Below, in pieces: positions 23,960-33,351 of a stretch of DNA of 64,000 bases. Position 1 is the first letter of the stretch. Every line of letters begins with the position of its first letter. The notes beneath the pieces are model-generated. The model was not told the DNA's origin. It searched no databases and was given only the letters and a program-made list of their open reading frames with translations. Origin of the DNA: Pseudomonas sp. BN417 (lineage in GTDB: Bacteria; Pseudomonadota; Gammaproteobacteria; Pseudomonadales; Pseudomonadaceae); the NCBI RefSeq assembly GCF_029871205.1, contig NZ_SSOJ01000080.1, positions 1 through 64,000 of the forward strand, written 5' to 3'. A program made the position numbers and the translations under genes.

Positions 23960-24754
23960 TCCGGCTCGTTCGAGCCAATGCTTGCAGGGAACCACCACGT
24001 TTCTGTCTCGTTGAGGCGGATTTTCGGAGGAGTCCGGCGACATTAGCGCAGCGTCGTGAGCGGCGCAACCGCCGGGCAACAGTTCGCGCAGATCATCCAC
24101 CACCAGGGCCGGGTCCTCGTCGCAGATGGGCCGGCCATGGTTGTAACCGTAGCTCAGGGCCACGCATTGCACCCCGGCGGCCTTGGCGGCGAGCACGTCG
24201 TTGCGCGAGTCGCCGACGAACAGCGCCTCGGTCCGGCTGACCCCGGTCATGTGCATCACATGGAGCAGCGCGGCCGGATCGGGCTTCTGCTGCGGCAGGG
24301 TGTCGCCGGCGATGATCAGGGGAAAGTAGCGGCCCAGTTTCATCTCATCCAGCAGCGGGGCGACGAAGCGTCCCGGCTTGTTGGTAACCAGCGCCAGCTC
24401 CACGCCCATCTTCTTCAGCCACTTGAGAGTCTCCGCCACCCCCGGGTAGACAGTGGTCAGCGCGTGGCTGTCGGCGTAGGCCTCCATGAACAGTTCCAGA
24501 CCGCGCTCGGCGTCGCCGTCATGCACCGAGGAATGGTCGATGTCGCCAGCCAGGGCACGACGCACCAGCACCCGGGCGCCGTTGCCGACCCATTCGCGAA
24601 CCCGCTCGACACCCGCTGCCGGACGCCCGAGGGCGAGCAGCATGCGGTCGACGGCGGCGGCCAGGTCGGGCACCGAATCCACCAGGGTGCCATCCAGGTC
24701 GAACATCACCAGGCGTGGCAGGCGCCCATCGAACAGCCGCTGCAAGGCACTCAT
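23915..24754 (-). CDS. gph: Phosphoglycolate phosphatase (HAD family)
   Basis: HAD-superfamily phosphatase that removes 2-phosphoglycolate, for example from DNA repair. Motif I is [10 protein letters not shown] with nucleophile D19 and acid D21; LVTNKP and FVGDSRNDV supply motifs II and IV. The product is 279 residues, about 50 longer at the C-terminus than E. coli Gph, ending in a Trp-rich tail (KHWLERAG, then the [14 protein letters not shown] segment) that may really be a trpE leader peptide. The start [10 protein letters not shown] at 24754 lies 1 bp after rpe; the longer upstream frame overlaps rpe and is rejected. Confidence 0.9.
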   Translation of the reverse strand: MSALQRLFDGRLPRLVMFDLDGTLVDSVPDLAAAVDRMLLALGRPAAGVERVREWVGNGARVLVRRALAGDIDHSSVHDGDAERGLELFMEAYADSHALTTVYPGVAETLKWLKKMGVELALVTNKPGRFVAPLLDEMKLGRYFPLIIAGDTLPQQKPDPAALLHVMHMTGVSRTEALFVGDSRNDVLAAKAAGVQCVALSYGYNHGRPICDEDPALVVDDLRELLPGGCAAHDAALMSPDSSENPPQRDRNVVVPCKHWLERAGMKIIKAAARWRWRA

Positions 24755-24755
24755 A

Positions 24756-25424
24756 TCAGGCCTGGGCCAGCTCGGCGCGCATGGCGGCAATGACTTCGGC
24801 GTAGTCCGGCGCGTTGAAGATGGCCGAGCCGGCGACGAAGGTGTCGGCACCGGCGGCGGCGATCTCGCGGATGTTCTTCACATTGACGCCGCCGTCGATT
24901 TCCAGGCGGATGTCGCGGCCGGATGCATCGATCAGCGCACGTGCTTCACGCAGCTTGTCGAGGGTGCCGGGAATGAACTTTTGCCCGCCGAAGCCGGGGT
25001 TGACGCTCATCAGCAGGATCATGTCGACCTTGTCCATCACGTACTTCAGGGCGTCCAGCGGAGTGGCCGGGTTGAACACCAGGCCGGCCTTGGCGCCGCC
25101 GTCGCGGATCAGCTGCAGGGAGCGGTCGATGTGCAGAGAGGCTTCCGGGTGGAAAGTGATGTAGGTGGCGCCCGCTTCGATGAAGTCGCCGATGATGCGG
25201 TCCACCGGCGTGACCATCAGGTGCGCGTCGATGGGCGCGGTGATGCCGTACTTGCGCAGCGCCGAGCAGACCATCGGGCCGATGGTCAGGTTGGGCACAT
25301 AGTGGTTGTCCATCACGTCGAAGTGAACGATGTCGGCGCCGGCGGCGAGGACGTTCTCCACTTCCTCGCCCAGGCGGGCGAAATCGGCGGAAAGGATCGA
25401 CGGTGCGATGGCGAAGGGCTGCAT
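24756..25424 (-). CDS. rpe: Ribulose-phosphate 3-epimerase
   Basis: Interconverts ribulose-5-phosphate and xylulose-5-phosphate in the pentose phosphate pathway. The 222-residue TIM barrel has the family blocks [26 protein letters not shown] and [10 protein letters not shown], including the metal-binding His and Asp residues. The start at 25424 (MQPFAIAPS) has an AGGT-type site upstream; 32 further in-frame codons are spurious. It is the first gene of the rpe-gph-trpEGDC run. Confidence 0.95.
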   Translation of the reverse strand: MQPFAIAPSILSADFARLGEEVENVLAAGADIVHFDVMDNHYVPNLTIGPMVCSALRKYGITAPIDAHLMVTPVDRIIGDFIEAGATYITFHPEASLHIDRSLQLIRDGGAKAGLVFNPATPLDALKYVMDKVDMILLMSVNPGFGGQKFIPGTLDKLREARALIDASGRDIRLEIDGGVNVKNIREIAAAGADTFVAGSAIFNAPDYAEVIAAMRAELAQA

Positions 25425-25563
25425 GGCTGACCTCAGGGCGGAATCACGGTGGCGCGGATTGTAGCCCGAGTCCGGCCGCCAAGGCGTGGTCAACCGTCTG
25501 CGACCTTGGTGGAAAAGCAATCGGGGGAGCCTTGGCTCCCCCGACCCTACAACTACCGGCAGG

Positions 25564-26391
25564 TCATTCCGGCATGGAGGTGCGCATCCGCTCGCTGCGC
25601 CCGCGCAGCCACTCCAGCACCAGCAACAGTGCGACGGAGAAGCCGATCAGCAGGGTTGCGGCGGCGGCGATGGTGGGACTGAGGTTCTCGCGGATGCCGC
25701 TGAACATCTGGCGCGGCAAGGTGGCCTGCTCGGGGCCGGCGAGGAACAGGGTCACCACCACTTCGTCGAACGACGTGGCGAAGGCGAACAGGGCCCCGGA
25801 GATCACCCCCGGCGCGATCAGCGGCAGGGTCACCTTGAAGAAGGCGGTCACGGGTGGCGCACCCAGGCTGGCGGCGGCGCGCACCAGGTTGTAGTTGAAG
25901 CCCTGCAGGGTGGCCGACACCGTGATGATGACGAAGGGCACGCCGAGCACGGCATGCACCAGGATCAGCGAGATGTAGCTGTTGCCCAGGCCCAGCGGCG
26001 CGAAGAACAGGTAGGCGGCGACACCGATGATCACCACCGGCACCACCATGGGGGAGATCAAGAGGCTCATCACCAGCGCCTTGCCGCGGAACTCGCCACG
26101 GGTCAGGCCGATGGAGGCCAGGGTGCCGAAGACCATTGCGAGCACGGTGGCCGCCGGGGCGACGATCATGCTGTTGGTCAGCGAGCGCATCCACTCCGCC
26201 GAGTTGAAGAAGTCGGCGTACCAGCGCAGGGAGAACCCCTGCAGCGGATAGACCAGGAAGGTGCCGGAGTTGAACGACAGCGGGATGATCACCAGCACCG
26301 GCAGGATCAGGAACAGCAGCACCAGGCCGCAGAGGCCGCGCAGCGTGTAGAACCACAGGCGCTCGACCGGGGACATGTAGGGACTCAGCAT
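25564..26391 (-). CDS. agtD: ABC transporter permease, PotC-like (AgtD)
   Basis: Inner-membrane permease of 275 residues with six predicted helices. The cytoplasmic EAA loop that contacts the ATPase reads [20 protein letters not shown]. It belongs to the PotC/YdcV family of polyamine and putrescine-type importers. By position next to AgtSR and from memory of P. aeruginosa, it corresponds to AgtD of the system for 5-aminovalerate and GABA uptake. The substrate is inferred, not seen. Confidence 0.82.
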   Translation of the reverse strand: MLSPYMSPVERLWFYTLRGLCGLVLLFLILPVLVIIPLSFNSGTFLVYPLQGFSLRWYADFFNSAEWMRSLTNSMIVAPAATVLAMVFGTLASIGLTRGEFRGKALVMSLLISPMVVPVVIIGVAAYLFFAPLGLGNSYISLILVHAVLGVPFVIITVSATLQGFNYNLVRAAASLGAPPVTAFFKVTLPLIAPGVISGALFAFATSFDEVVVTLFLAGPEQATLPRQMFSGIRENLSPTIAAAATLLIGFSVALLLVLEWLRGRSERMRTSMPE

Positions 26392-26418
26392 GAATCGCTC
26401 TCCAATTTATTTCGTGCG

Positions 26419-26473
26419 GATCCCCCTCTCCCGGCCCTTCGGGCCACCCTCTCCCTGAAGGGAGAGGGGGATC
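26419..26473. repeat. Long stem-loop between the two permease genes
   Basis: Perfect 14-bp arms GATCCCCCTCTCCC (26419-26432) and GGGAGAGGGGGATC (26460-26473) enclose a smaller GGCCC-TTC-GGGCC hairpin. The CCCTCTCCC...GGGAGAGGG pattern recurs at 27821-27843 and looks like a dispersed pseudomonad intergenic element. It lies in the 106-bp gap between the permease genes and could alter 3'-end stability or partial termination. Confidence 0.8.
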
Positions 26474-26497
26474 AGTTGGCCTCCTTCGGAGGCGCTT

Positions 26498-27745
26498 TTA
26501 TCCCAGGCGCAGGCGGCCAGCGCCCACCAGCCAGCTGTACACCACATAGAGGATCAGGGTGGCGAACAGCAGCATGCCGCCCAGGGCCGTGGCCATGCCC
26601 CAGTTGATGGTGGTGTTGGTGAAGAAGGCGACGAAGTAGCTGACCATCTGGTCGTTCGGGCTGCCCAGCAGCGCCGGGGTGATGTAGTAGCCGATGGACA
26701 GGATGAACACCAGCAGGCACCCGGCGCCGACGCCGGCCACGGTCTGCGGGAAGTACACCTTCCAGAAGCTGGCGAAGGGGTGGCAGCCGAGGGAGATCGC
26801 CGCCCGCATATAGCTGGGGGAGATGCCCTTCATCACGCTGTAGATGGGCAGGATCATGAACGGCAGCATGATGTGCACCATGGCGATGTAGACGCCGGTG
26901 CGGTTGAACACCAGCTGCAGCGGCTGGTCGATCAGGCCCAGCTTGATCAGCGCACCGTTGATCAGGCCGCCGGACTGCAGCAGCACGATCCAGGCCGCCA
27001 CCCGCACCAGGATGGAGGTCCAGAACGGCAGCAGCACCAGGATCATCAGCAGGTTGCTCTGGCGGGTCGGCAGGTTGGCCAGCAGGTAGGCCAGTGGGTA
27101 GGCCAGCAGCAGGCAGATTACCGTGATCACCGCGCCCATCCAGAAAGTACGGGCGAAGATGTCCAGGTAGATGGCCTGGTCCGGGGTGGCCGGGGCCAGC
27201 TCGCCAAGGTCGTCGATACGATGGTCGAGGGAGGCCAGCAGGTAATAGGGGGTGAGGTGGCTGGCGTTGCGGCGGATCGTCTGCCAGTAGGCCGGGTCGC
27301 CCCAGCGCTCGTCCAGGCCTTCCAGCGCTTCCTTGTAGGAGGCCGGCTCGGTCTTGAACGGCAGGGCGCGGGCGGTCTTGGCCATCAGGCTGCGGTAGCC
27401 GGCCAGCTCCATGTTCAGGCGCTTGGAAAGGTCGCCTATGGTCTGGTTCTTGCGCGCATCAGCGAGGTCCTCGGCCAGGGCCTTGTACACAGGCTCGGCA
27501 GGCAGCGCCTTGCCGTCCCAGCCGGAGATGGCGTCGACGGTGCGCGGCAGGGAGCCGACCACTTCGGGGTTGTTCACGCTCTTGTAGAGAAGCGCGCCGA
27601 TGGGCACCAGGAAGGTCAGCAGGAGAAAGATCAGCAGCGGCAGGATCAGCGCCTGGGACTTCAGGCGGTTCATCCGCTCGGCACGGGCGAGGCGCTGCTT
27701 CAGGGTGGGGCCGGCGACCTCGGTAAGGGGCACTGCAGTGGCCAT
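26498..27745 (-). CDS. agtC: ABC transporter permease, PotB-like (AgtC)
   Basis: Inner-membrane permease of 415 residues. The first helix (about 32-55) is followed by a long periplasmic segment (about 60-190), seen in one branch of PotB-like permeases, and then the usual set of helices with an EAA loop (RAAISLGCHPFASFWKVYFP). It pairs with the PotC-like permease to form the channel. Corresponds by position to AgtC. Both flanking gaps contain long stem-loop elements, which is unusual inside a transporter operon. Confidence 0.82.
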   Translation of the reverse strand: MATAVPLTEVAGPTLKQRLARAERMNRLKSQALILPLLIFLLLTFLVPIGALLYKSVNNPEVVGSLPRTVDAISGWDGKALPAEPVYKALAEDLADARKNQTIGDLSKRLNMELAGYRSLMAKTARALPFKTEPASYKEALEGLDERWGDPAYWQTIRRNASHLTPYYLLASLDHRIDDLGELAPATPDQAIYLDIFARTFWMGAVITVICLLLAYPLAYLLANLPTRQSNLLMILVLLPFWTSILVRVAAWIVLLQSGGLINGALIKLGLIDQPLQLVFNRTGVYIAMVHIMLPFMILPIYSVMKGISPSYMRAAISLGCHPFASFWKVYFPQTVAGVGAGCLLVFILSIGYYITPALLGSPNDQMVSYFVAFFTNTTINWGMATALGGMLLFATLILYVVYSWLVGAGRLRLG

Positions 27746-27791
27746 GGCGAACTCCGTTGGAACAGGGTTGGACTTTCAGCCCCGCAGGGCC

Positions 27792-27843
27792 GGGGTGAGG
27801 AAAGCTTCCCTCACCCCCAGCCCCTCTCCCGGAGGGAGAGGGG
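27792..27843. repeat. Two adjacent stem-loops before the permease-binding protein junction
   Basis: The first hairpin is GGGGTGAGG / CCTCACCCC (27792-27817) and the second CCCCTCTCCC-GGA-GGGAGAGGGG (27821-27843). The second shares its core with the element at 26419-26473. They fill the 111-bp gap between the binding-protein gene and the first permease gene. Confidence 0.8.
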
Positions 27844-27856
27844 AGCAGAGACGGCC

Positions 27857-28888
27857 TTACTTGGCCGCCCAGGAGTTGAAGCGCTGTTCGAGCTGCTCGC
27901 CGTAGTCAGCCCAGAAGGTGACGTCCATGGCGACCTGGTCCTTGATGTTTTCCGGCGTGGTCGGCATGTCCTTCAGCAGGGCCTTGTCCAGCAGCGGCAC
28001 CGCCTGGGTGTTGGCCGGGCCGTAGGCGATGTTCTCGGAGTAGATCTTCTGCTGCTCGGGCTTGACCGAGTAGGCGATGAACTCCTTGGCCTTGTCCGCA
28101 TCCTTGGCGCCTTTCGGGATGGCCCAGGAGTCGAAGTCGTAGATGCCGCCAGTCCATACCACCTTCAGGTTGCTTTCCTTCTGCACGGCAGCGATGCGAC
28201 CGTTGTAGGCGGAGCTCATGACCACGTCACCCGAGGCGAGGAACTGCGGCGGCTGGGCGCCGGCTTCCCACCACTGGATGCTCGGCTTGATCTGGTCGAG
28301 CTTCTTGAAGGCGCGGTCCTGGCCTTCCTTGGTGGCGAGCACGCTGTAGACGTCTTTCGGCGCGACGCCGTCGGCCATCAGGGCGAACTCCAGGGTGTAC
28401 TTGGCGCCCTTGCGCAGGCCGCGCTTGCCGGGGAATTTGTTCACGTCCCAGAAATCCGCCCAGCTGGTGGGCGCGCTCTTCAGCTTGTCGGCGTTATAGG
28501 CCAGCACAGTGGACCACACGAAGAAGCCCACGCCGCAGGGCTGGATGGCACCGGGGACGAAGTCTTCGGCCTTGCCGAACTGGGCCGCATCGAGCACTTC
28601 GAACAGGCCTTCGTCGCAGCCGCGGGACAGCTCGGGCGACTCCACTTCCACCAGGTTCCAGGACACGCTGTTGGTGTCGACCATGGCTTTCACCTTGGCC
28701 ATCTCGCCGTTGTATTCGCCAGCGATGATCTTGTTGCCGGTGGTCTTCTGGTAAGGCTCGTAGAAGGCCTTGACCTGGGCATTCTTGTTGGCGCCGCCGA
28801 AGGACACCACGGTCAGGTCGGCGGCCATGGCCTGGGCGGCGCAGGCCAACCCGAGGGCGATGGCGGTGAGTTTCAGGGATTTCGACAT
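27857..28888 (-). CDS. agtB: Periplasmic substrate-binding protein, PotD-like (AgtB)
   Basis: Extracellular solute-binding protein of 343 residues for the adjacent ABC importer. An N-terminal signal peptide (MSKSLKLTA to about AMA-ADLTVV) directs it to the periplasm. The fold resembles polyamine-binding PotD/PotF and YdcS. I chose the ATG at 28888 because GGAG lies 9 bp upstream; the ORF extends 5 codons further without a better site. The specific ligand (5-aminovalerate, GABA or a polyamine) is inferred from gene context. Confidence 0.85.
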   Translation of the reverse strand: MSKSLKLTAIALGLACAAQAMAADLTVVSFGGANKNAQVKAFYEPYQKTTGNKIIAGEYNGEMAKVKAMVDTNSVSWNLVEVESPELSRGCDEGLFEVLDAAQFGKAEDFVPGAIQPCGVGFFVWSTVLAYNADKLKSAPTSWADFWDVNKFPGKRGLRKGAKYTLEFALMADGVAPKDVYSVLATKEGQDRAFKKLDQIKPSIQWWEAGAQPPQFLASGDVVMSSAYNGRIAAVQKESNLKVVWTGGIYDFDSWAIPKGAKDADKAKEFIAYSVKPEQQKIYSENIAYGPANTQAVPLLDKALLKDMPTTPENIKDQVAMDVTFWADYGEQLEQRFNSWAAK

Positions 28889-28937
28889 TGTTATTTTCTC
28901 CACAGTGCAGGGTTGCTAATGCCTTGGCGCCGCCGCG

Positions 28938-30047
28938 TCATTCCGCCAGAAGCGGGTCCAGTGCGCGGACGTGCTCCACTTGCCAGCCGAGCGGCACCAC
29001 ATCGCCTACCGCCAGTGCGGGGTCGAGCTCAGCAATAGGTTGCTTGACGAAGAAATCGGGCTTGCCGCAGACCTCCATGCGGATACGCACGTGGTCGCCC
29101 AGGTAGATGAACTCGGCGACGCGCCCGGAGAAGCGGTTGACGCAGCTCTCGCTGTGGCCATTGAGACGCACGCGTTCCGGACGGATCGACAGGGTGACCG
29201 ACTCACCCGGCTGGCCGACGTTGATCGCCAGCGCCTCGACCTTCTCGCCACGGGCCAGGCGCACCACGCAACGGTCGCCCTCGCGGCTTTCCAGCTGGCC
29301 ATTGAGGCGGTTGTTCTCACCGATGAAGTTGGCCACGAAGGTGTTGCGCGGCAGCTCGTAGAGCTCGCGCGGCGGGGCGATCTGCTGGATCTCGCCCTGA
29401 TGGAACACCGCCACCCGGTCGGACATGGTCAGGGCTTCGCCCTGGTCGTGGGTCACGTAGACCACGGTGACGCCGAGGCGCTGATGGATGTGTTTGATCT
29501 CCATCTGCATGTGCTCGCGCAGCTGCTTGTCCAGTGCACCGAGGGGTTCGTCCATCAGCACCAGCTGCGGTTCGAACACCAGGGCGCGGGCCAGGGCCAC
29601 GCGCTGCTGCTGGCCGCCGGAAAGCTGGCCGGGGTAGCGGTTGCGGAAGGCGTCCAGCTGGACCATGGACAGCGCGCGCTTGACCCGCTCGCTGGCGTCG
29701 GTCTTGCTCATGCCGCGCACCGAGAGCGGGAAGGCCAGGTTCTCGGACACCGTCATGTGCGGGAAGAGCGCGTAGTTCTGGAACACCATGCCGATGTCGC
29801 GCTTGTGCGGGGGCACGTTGTTGATCGAGCGACCGCCCAGCAGGATCTCGCCGTTGGTGGGGGTCTCGAACCCGGCGAGCATCATCAGGCTGGTGGTCTT
29901 GCCGGAGCCGGACGGCCCGAGCAGGGTGAGGAATTCGCCTTTGCGAATGTCCAGGTTGAGGTCTTTGACGATCAGGGTCTCGCCGTCGTAGCTCTTCTGT
30001 ACGCCGCGAAAGCTGACCAGGATGTCGCTGCCTTTTGTCTCGGCCAT
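28938..30047 (-). CDS. agtA: ABC transporter ATP-binding protein, PotA-like (AgtA)
   Basis: Cytoplasmic ATPase subunit of 369 residues. Walker A GPSGSGKT (44-51), signature LSGGQ (142-146), Walker B LVLMDEP (162-168) and a C-terminal TOBE-type regulatory domain (about 280-365) are all present, as in PotA. The start at 30047 (MAETKGSD) was preferred over an in-frame ATG 63 bp upstream. It is the first gene of the transporter operon. I recall another binding-protein gene between this position and agtR in P. aeruginosa; none is present here. Confidence 0.87.
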   Translation of the reverse strand: MAETKGSDILVSFRGVQKSYDGETLIVKDLNLDIRKGEFLTLLGPSGSGKTTSLMMLAGFETPTNGEILLGGRSINNVPPHKRDIGMVFQNYALFPHMTVSENLAFPLSVRGMSKTDASERVKRALSMVQLDAFRNRYPGQLSGGQQQRVALARALVFEPQLVLMDEPLGALDKQLREHMQMEIKHIHQRLGVTVVYVTHDQGEALTMSDRVAVFHQGEIQQIAPPRELYELPRNTFVANFIGENNRLNGQLESREGDRCVVRLARGEKVEALAINVGQPGESVTLSIRPERVRLNGHSESCVNRFSGRVAEFIYLGDHVRIRMEVCGKPDFFVKQPIAELDPALAVGDVVPLGWQVEHVRALDPLLAE

Positions 30048-30154
30048 AACCGCACCTTTGTTTTTGTGTCTGCCGTAGGGAAAGCCTAGAGAACGCGGCA
30101 AAGCACGCAAATCGGGCGGTATGAGAGATTGCTATAAGGCTTAGAGAGGATTTC

Positions 30155-30174
30155 TTGTAGGGATCGCCCTACAA
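30155..30174. promoter_or_regulatory. Palindrome between agtR and the transporter operon
   Basis: Perfect 8-bp inverted repeat TTGTAGGG-ATCG-CCCTACAA in the 150-bp gap between agtR and agtA. It could be an operator for the transporter operon or a weak terminator after agtR; the minus strand has no U-tract after it. Confidence 0.4.
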
Positions 30175-30197
30175 ACCAGATAGCAACTGTCGGACAT

Positions 30198-30827
30198 TCA
30201 CAGAAGCTTGTGCTCCACCGCGTACTTCACCAGGTCCGCCACCGAGTGCAGGCCGAGCTTCTGCATCAACCGCGCCTTGTGGGTGCTCACGGTCTTGCTG
30301 CTGACCGCCAGCTGCTGGGCGATCTCGTTCACCCCTTCGCCGCGCACCAGGCGCTCGAACACCGAGAACTCCCGCTCCGAGAGCAGGGTATGGGCGGGTC
30401 GTGCATCGGTCAGGCCGACCTCGAAAACCATGCGGTCGGCCAGCTCCGGGTCTATGTAGCGGCCACCGGACGCCACCTTGCGGATGGCGGTGAGCAGCAG
30501 CGCCGGGTCGCTGTCCTTGGTGGCGTAGCCGGCGGCGCCGATTTTCAGCGCCCTTGCGGCCATCTGCGCCTCGTCGTGCATGGACAGCACCAGTACCGCC
30601 GGTGGATTGCTCAGCGCGCGGATTCGCGGAATGGCTTCCAGGCCGTTGACGCCGGGCATGGAGATATCCAGCAGCACCACCTCGCAGGGCGTCTGCCGCA
30701 GGGTTTCGAGCAACTGCTCGCCATTGGCCGCCTCGCCCGCGACGCAAAGGTCCTTGGCCAGGCCGATGAGCTGCTTGATGCCCTCGCGGACGATGGTGTG
30801 GTCTTCAGCCACCAGTACTCGGATCAC
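30198..30827 (-). CDS. agtR: LuxR/NarL-family response regulator (AgtR)
   Basis: Response regulator of 209 residues. The receiver domain has the acidic pocket ED (8-9), phosphoacceptor D54 in LLDISMPG, and the conserved Lys in ATKDSD. A LuxR-type helix-turn-helix occupies about 145-205 (SEREFSVFERL, VSSKTVSTHKARLMQKL). It overlaps the kinase gene by 4 bp. In P. aeruginosa the homologous AgtSR pair is linked to AgtABCD uptake and to sensing of cell-wall-derived signals, as I recall. Identity rests on synteny and architecture. Confidence 0.88.
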   Translation of the reverse strand: MIRVLVAEDHTIVREGIKQLIGLAKDLCVAGEAANGEQLLETLRQTPCEVVLLDISMPGVNGLEAIPRIRALSNPPAVLVLSMHDEAQMAARALKIGAAGYATKDSDPALLLTAIRKVASGGRYIDPELADRMVFEVGLTDARPAHTLLSEREFSVFERLVRGEGVNEIAQQLAVSSKTVSTHKARLMQKLGLHSVADLVKYAVEHKLL

Positions 30828-33214
30828 GCCACTTTCTCCTTATCCAATGCCACGCGGACGCAGAGGGTAGTGCCCTCTCCGGGTTGACTGTCGATCTGCA
30901 GGTTGCCGCCCAGCATCAGCACGCGCTCGCGCATGCCCACCAGACCAAAGGAACTGCCGCGCCCGGCGCTGGTGTCGAAGCCCCGGCCGTCGTCGCTGAT
31001 GCGCAGGCAGAGCATGCCGTCTTCTTCGCTCAGGCGAACCGCCACAGTATGCGCCTCGGCATGACGCATGACATTGGTCAGGGCTTCCTGCAGCACGCGG
31101 AACAGGCCAACCGCCTTGGCGTCGGAGAGCTGCGGCAGCTGCTCCGGCACTTCCACCAGACAGGGGATCTGGGTGCGCGCTTCGAAGCGCCGGGCCTGCC
31201 ACTCGATGGCCGAGGCGATGCCGGCATCGAGGATGGGCGGTCGCAGGGCGGTGGCCACGTCACGCACCAGTTGGAACAGCTGGGCGATCAGGCGCTTCAT
31301 GCTCTCCAGGCGCTCGCGCAGGCCGGCATCGAGGCCGGCGAAGGCCAGCTCGCACATGGAGGTTTCCAGCTTGAGCACGGTGAGCACCTGGCCCAGTTCG
31401 TCGTGCACCTCGCGGGCGATGCGCGCCTTCTCCTCCTCGCGCACGCTTTCCAGGTGCGCCGACAGCTCGCGCAACTGGGCGCGCGAGGCCCCCAGTTCCA
31501 GCTCGATCTGCTTGTTCTCGGTAATGTCCCAGACCACGCCGTCCCAGATCGCCCGGCCGTCCTCGAAGACCCGTGCGCTGGCCTTGATGTCGGCCCAGCG
31601 CAACTGCCCATCGCGGGTGAGGATGCGCCCCTGCCAGTGCCAATCGCGGTCGGCGCCCAGTGCCGCCTGCTGGCTGGCCCAGTAGCCATCGCGATCCTCC
31701 GGGTGCACCAGGCCGCGGATGCCGCGCCCGGTGTCCAGCAGTTCGCTGGCGCTGTAGCCCACCAGGCGTTCGCTGCCCTCACCGATGAAGGCGAAGTCGG
31801 CGGGCACTCCGGCCTTGGCCCGCTCCAGTCGGAACACCAGGCCGGGCACGTTGGAGGCGATACCCTTCAGGCGCGCTTCGCTTTCCTCCACGGCCTCGCG
31901 GGCTCGGCGCCGTTCGGTGGCGTCGGAGAGAAACACCACCAGGTACTCCGAGGAGCCGAAGCGCAGGAAGCTCAGGGATACATCGGCCGGCAGCCAGCCG
32001 CCGTCCGGGCGCAGGCAGCGGGTTTCGAAGCTCAACGGGCCTTCGTCGCTGTTGCGCGCCCGGCGCCAGAGGTTGAGCCAGCGGTCCATGTTCAGCTCCG
32101 GCTGGAAGTCCGCCAAGGGCCGCTCCGCCAGGCTGCCCGGAGCATACCCGAGCATCTGTTCGGCGGCGCGGTTGGCGTAGCGCACATGGCTGTCCCAGTT
32201 GACCCAGAGGATACCCAGGGTGCTGTGGTCGATGGAGAACTGGGTGAGGCGCAGGGCTTCCTCGGCCGCCTCGCGCAGTTGCAGGGCGTGGCGCGCGTCC
32301 AGCAGTTGCCGCTCCAGGCCACGGCGCTGGCGACGCAGCCAGGCAATGATCACGGCGGCCAATAGCAGCAGCACGCTCAGCAGCAGGCTGAAGTTCTGCC
32401 AGAAGCCGGCGGACTCGCCCAGGCGCGGATACTTGGGCTGCAGCCAGCGTTCGTGGAGCTGGTCGAGGTCCTTGGGCGGCAGGCTGCGCAGGGCGATATC
32501 GATGATGGTGGCCAGTACCGGCCAGTCCCGCCGGGAGGCGACCCGCAGCAGTTGCGGAAAGCCGATATCCCCGACGACCGCCAGCCCGGCGAATTCCTGC
32601 TCGCGGGACAGGCGGCTGAGCTGGGCTTCATCCAGCACCGCATAGCGCACCTGCTCGTCGAGCAGCGCCTGCAGGGCGTCGCGCTCGCTGGCCATGGCCT
32701 TCAGGTCGAGATTGGAGTAGGTGGCGCGCAGGTAGTCGGCGACCGCACTGGGCTGGCGCAAAGCAACGGGGGAGGTGGCGTCGAGTTGCTCCAGATCCAC
32801 CGACGCGCTGCCGTCGCGCTCGCCCACCAGCAGCTGCGAGACGCGCAGGTACGGATCGGAGAAGAGCCAGAGGCGCAGGCCGGCAGGGCTCTGGACAAGG
32901 CCGGGGGCAAGATCGATCTGCCCCGCGCGCAGGGCCTGATCCAGCTCCGCCGAACTGTCATAGGTGCGCCAGACCAGCTCCACACCCATGGCCCCGGCCA
33001 ACCAGTCCATCAGCTCGACATTCGCTCCTGAAAGCTGCTGCAGGCGCCGGTCCAACTGGACGTATGGCGCTTGCAGCACGGCGCCGACGCGCAGCTGGCC
33101 GTGAGCCTCGAGCCATTGCCGCTGGTTCGCGTCGAGGGGCAACCGGGGCTGCGCCGCCAGAACGGGCATTGCCAGGCAGCAGGCGAACAGCAGGGAGAAA
33201 AGCGCACGGATCAT
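30824..33214 (-). CDS. agtS: Sensor histidine kinase with periplasmic binding domain (AgtS)
   Basis: Membrane sensor kinase of 796 residues. After a signal peptide (about 1-20) a periplasmic amino-acid-binding-type domain (SBP_bac_3, about 35-265) is followed by one membrane helix (about 280-300) and two PAS regions (about 330-590). A HisKA_3 dimerisation domain with phosphoacceptor H604 in REVHDELGQ and an HATPase with the DDGRGFD motif complete it. This architecture fits a NarX-type partner of the adjacent NarL-type regulator. The start MIRALFSLLF at 33214 gives a clean signal peptide. The likely ligand is an amino-acid-like compound. Confidence 0.88.
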   Translation of the reverse strand: MIRALFSLLFACCLAMPVLAAQPRLPLDANQRQWLEAHGQLRVGAVLQAPYVQLDRRLQQLSGANVELMDWLAGAMGVELVWRTYDSSAELDQALRAGQIDLAPGLVQSPAGLRLWLFSDPYLRVSQLLVGERDGSASVDLEQLDATSPVALRQPSAVADYLRATYSNLDLKAMASERDALQALLDEQVRYAVLDEAQLSRLSREQEFAGLAVVGDIGFPQLLRVASRRDWPVLATIIDIALRSLPPKDLDQLHERWLQPKYPRLGESAGFWQNFSLLLSVLLLLAAVIIAWLRRQRRGLERQLLDARHALQLREAAEEALRLTQFSIDHSTLGILWVNWDSHVRYANRAAEQMLGYAPGSLAERPLADFQPELNMDRWLNLWRRARNSDEGPLSFETRCLRPDGGWLPADVSLSFLRFGSSEYLVVFLSDATERRRAREAVEESEARLKGIASNVPGLVFRLERAKAGVPADFAFIGEGSERLVGYSASELLDTGRGIRGLVHPEDRDGYWASQQAALGADRDWHWQGRILTRDGQLRWADIKASARVFEDGRAIWDGVVWDITENKQIELELGASRAQLRELSAHLESVREEEKARIAREVHDELGQVLTVLKLETSMCELAFAGLDAGLRERLESMKRLIAQLFQLVRDVATALRPPILDAGIASAIEWQARRFEARTQIPCLVEVPEQLPQLSDAKAVGLFRVLQEALTNVMRHAEAHTVAVRLSEEDGMLCLRISDDGRGFDTSAGRGSSFGLVGMRERVLMLGGNLQIDSQPGEGTTLCVRVALDKEKVA

Positions 33215-33351
33215 CGAGGACCAACCGCAAAAGGGGGGTAAACAGCCGACATACCTTACTCCAGCTGCAACCCACCATGCGAAGGCTCGGCCTGACAAAT
33301 GCCGGGCGTGCCTTTAGGCTCCCTTGTCTCAGCTCGACCAGGAATCCCCAG

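Noticed and set aside
26780-29038. A 752-residue plus-strand frame opposite the agt transporter genes
   Set aside because: His/Gln/Gly-rich shadow frame spanning several genuine minus-strand genes and their gaps.
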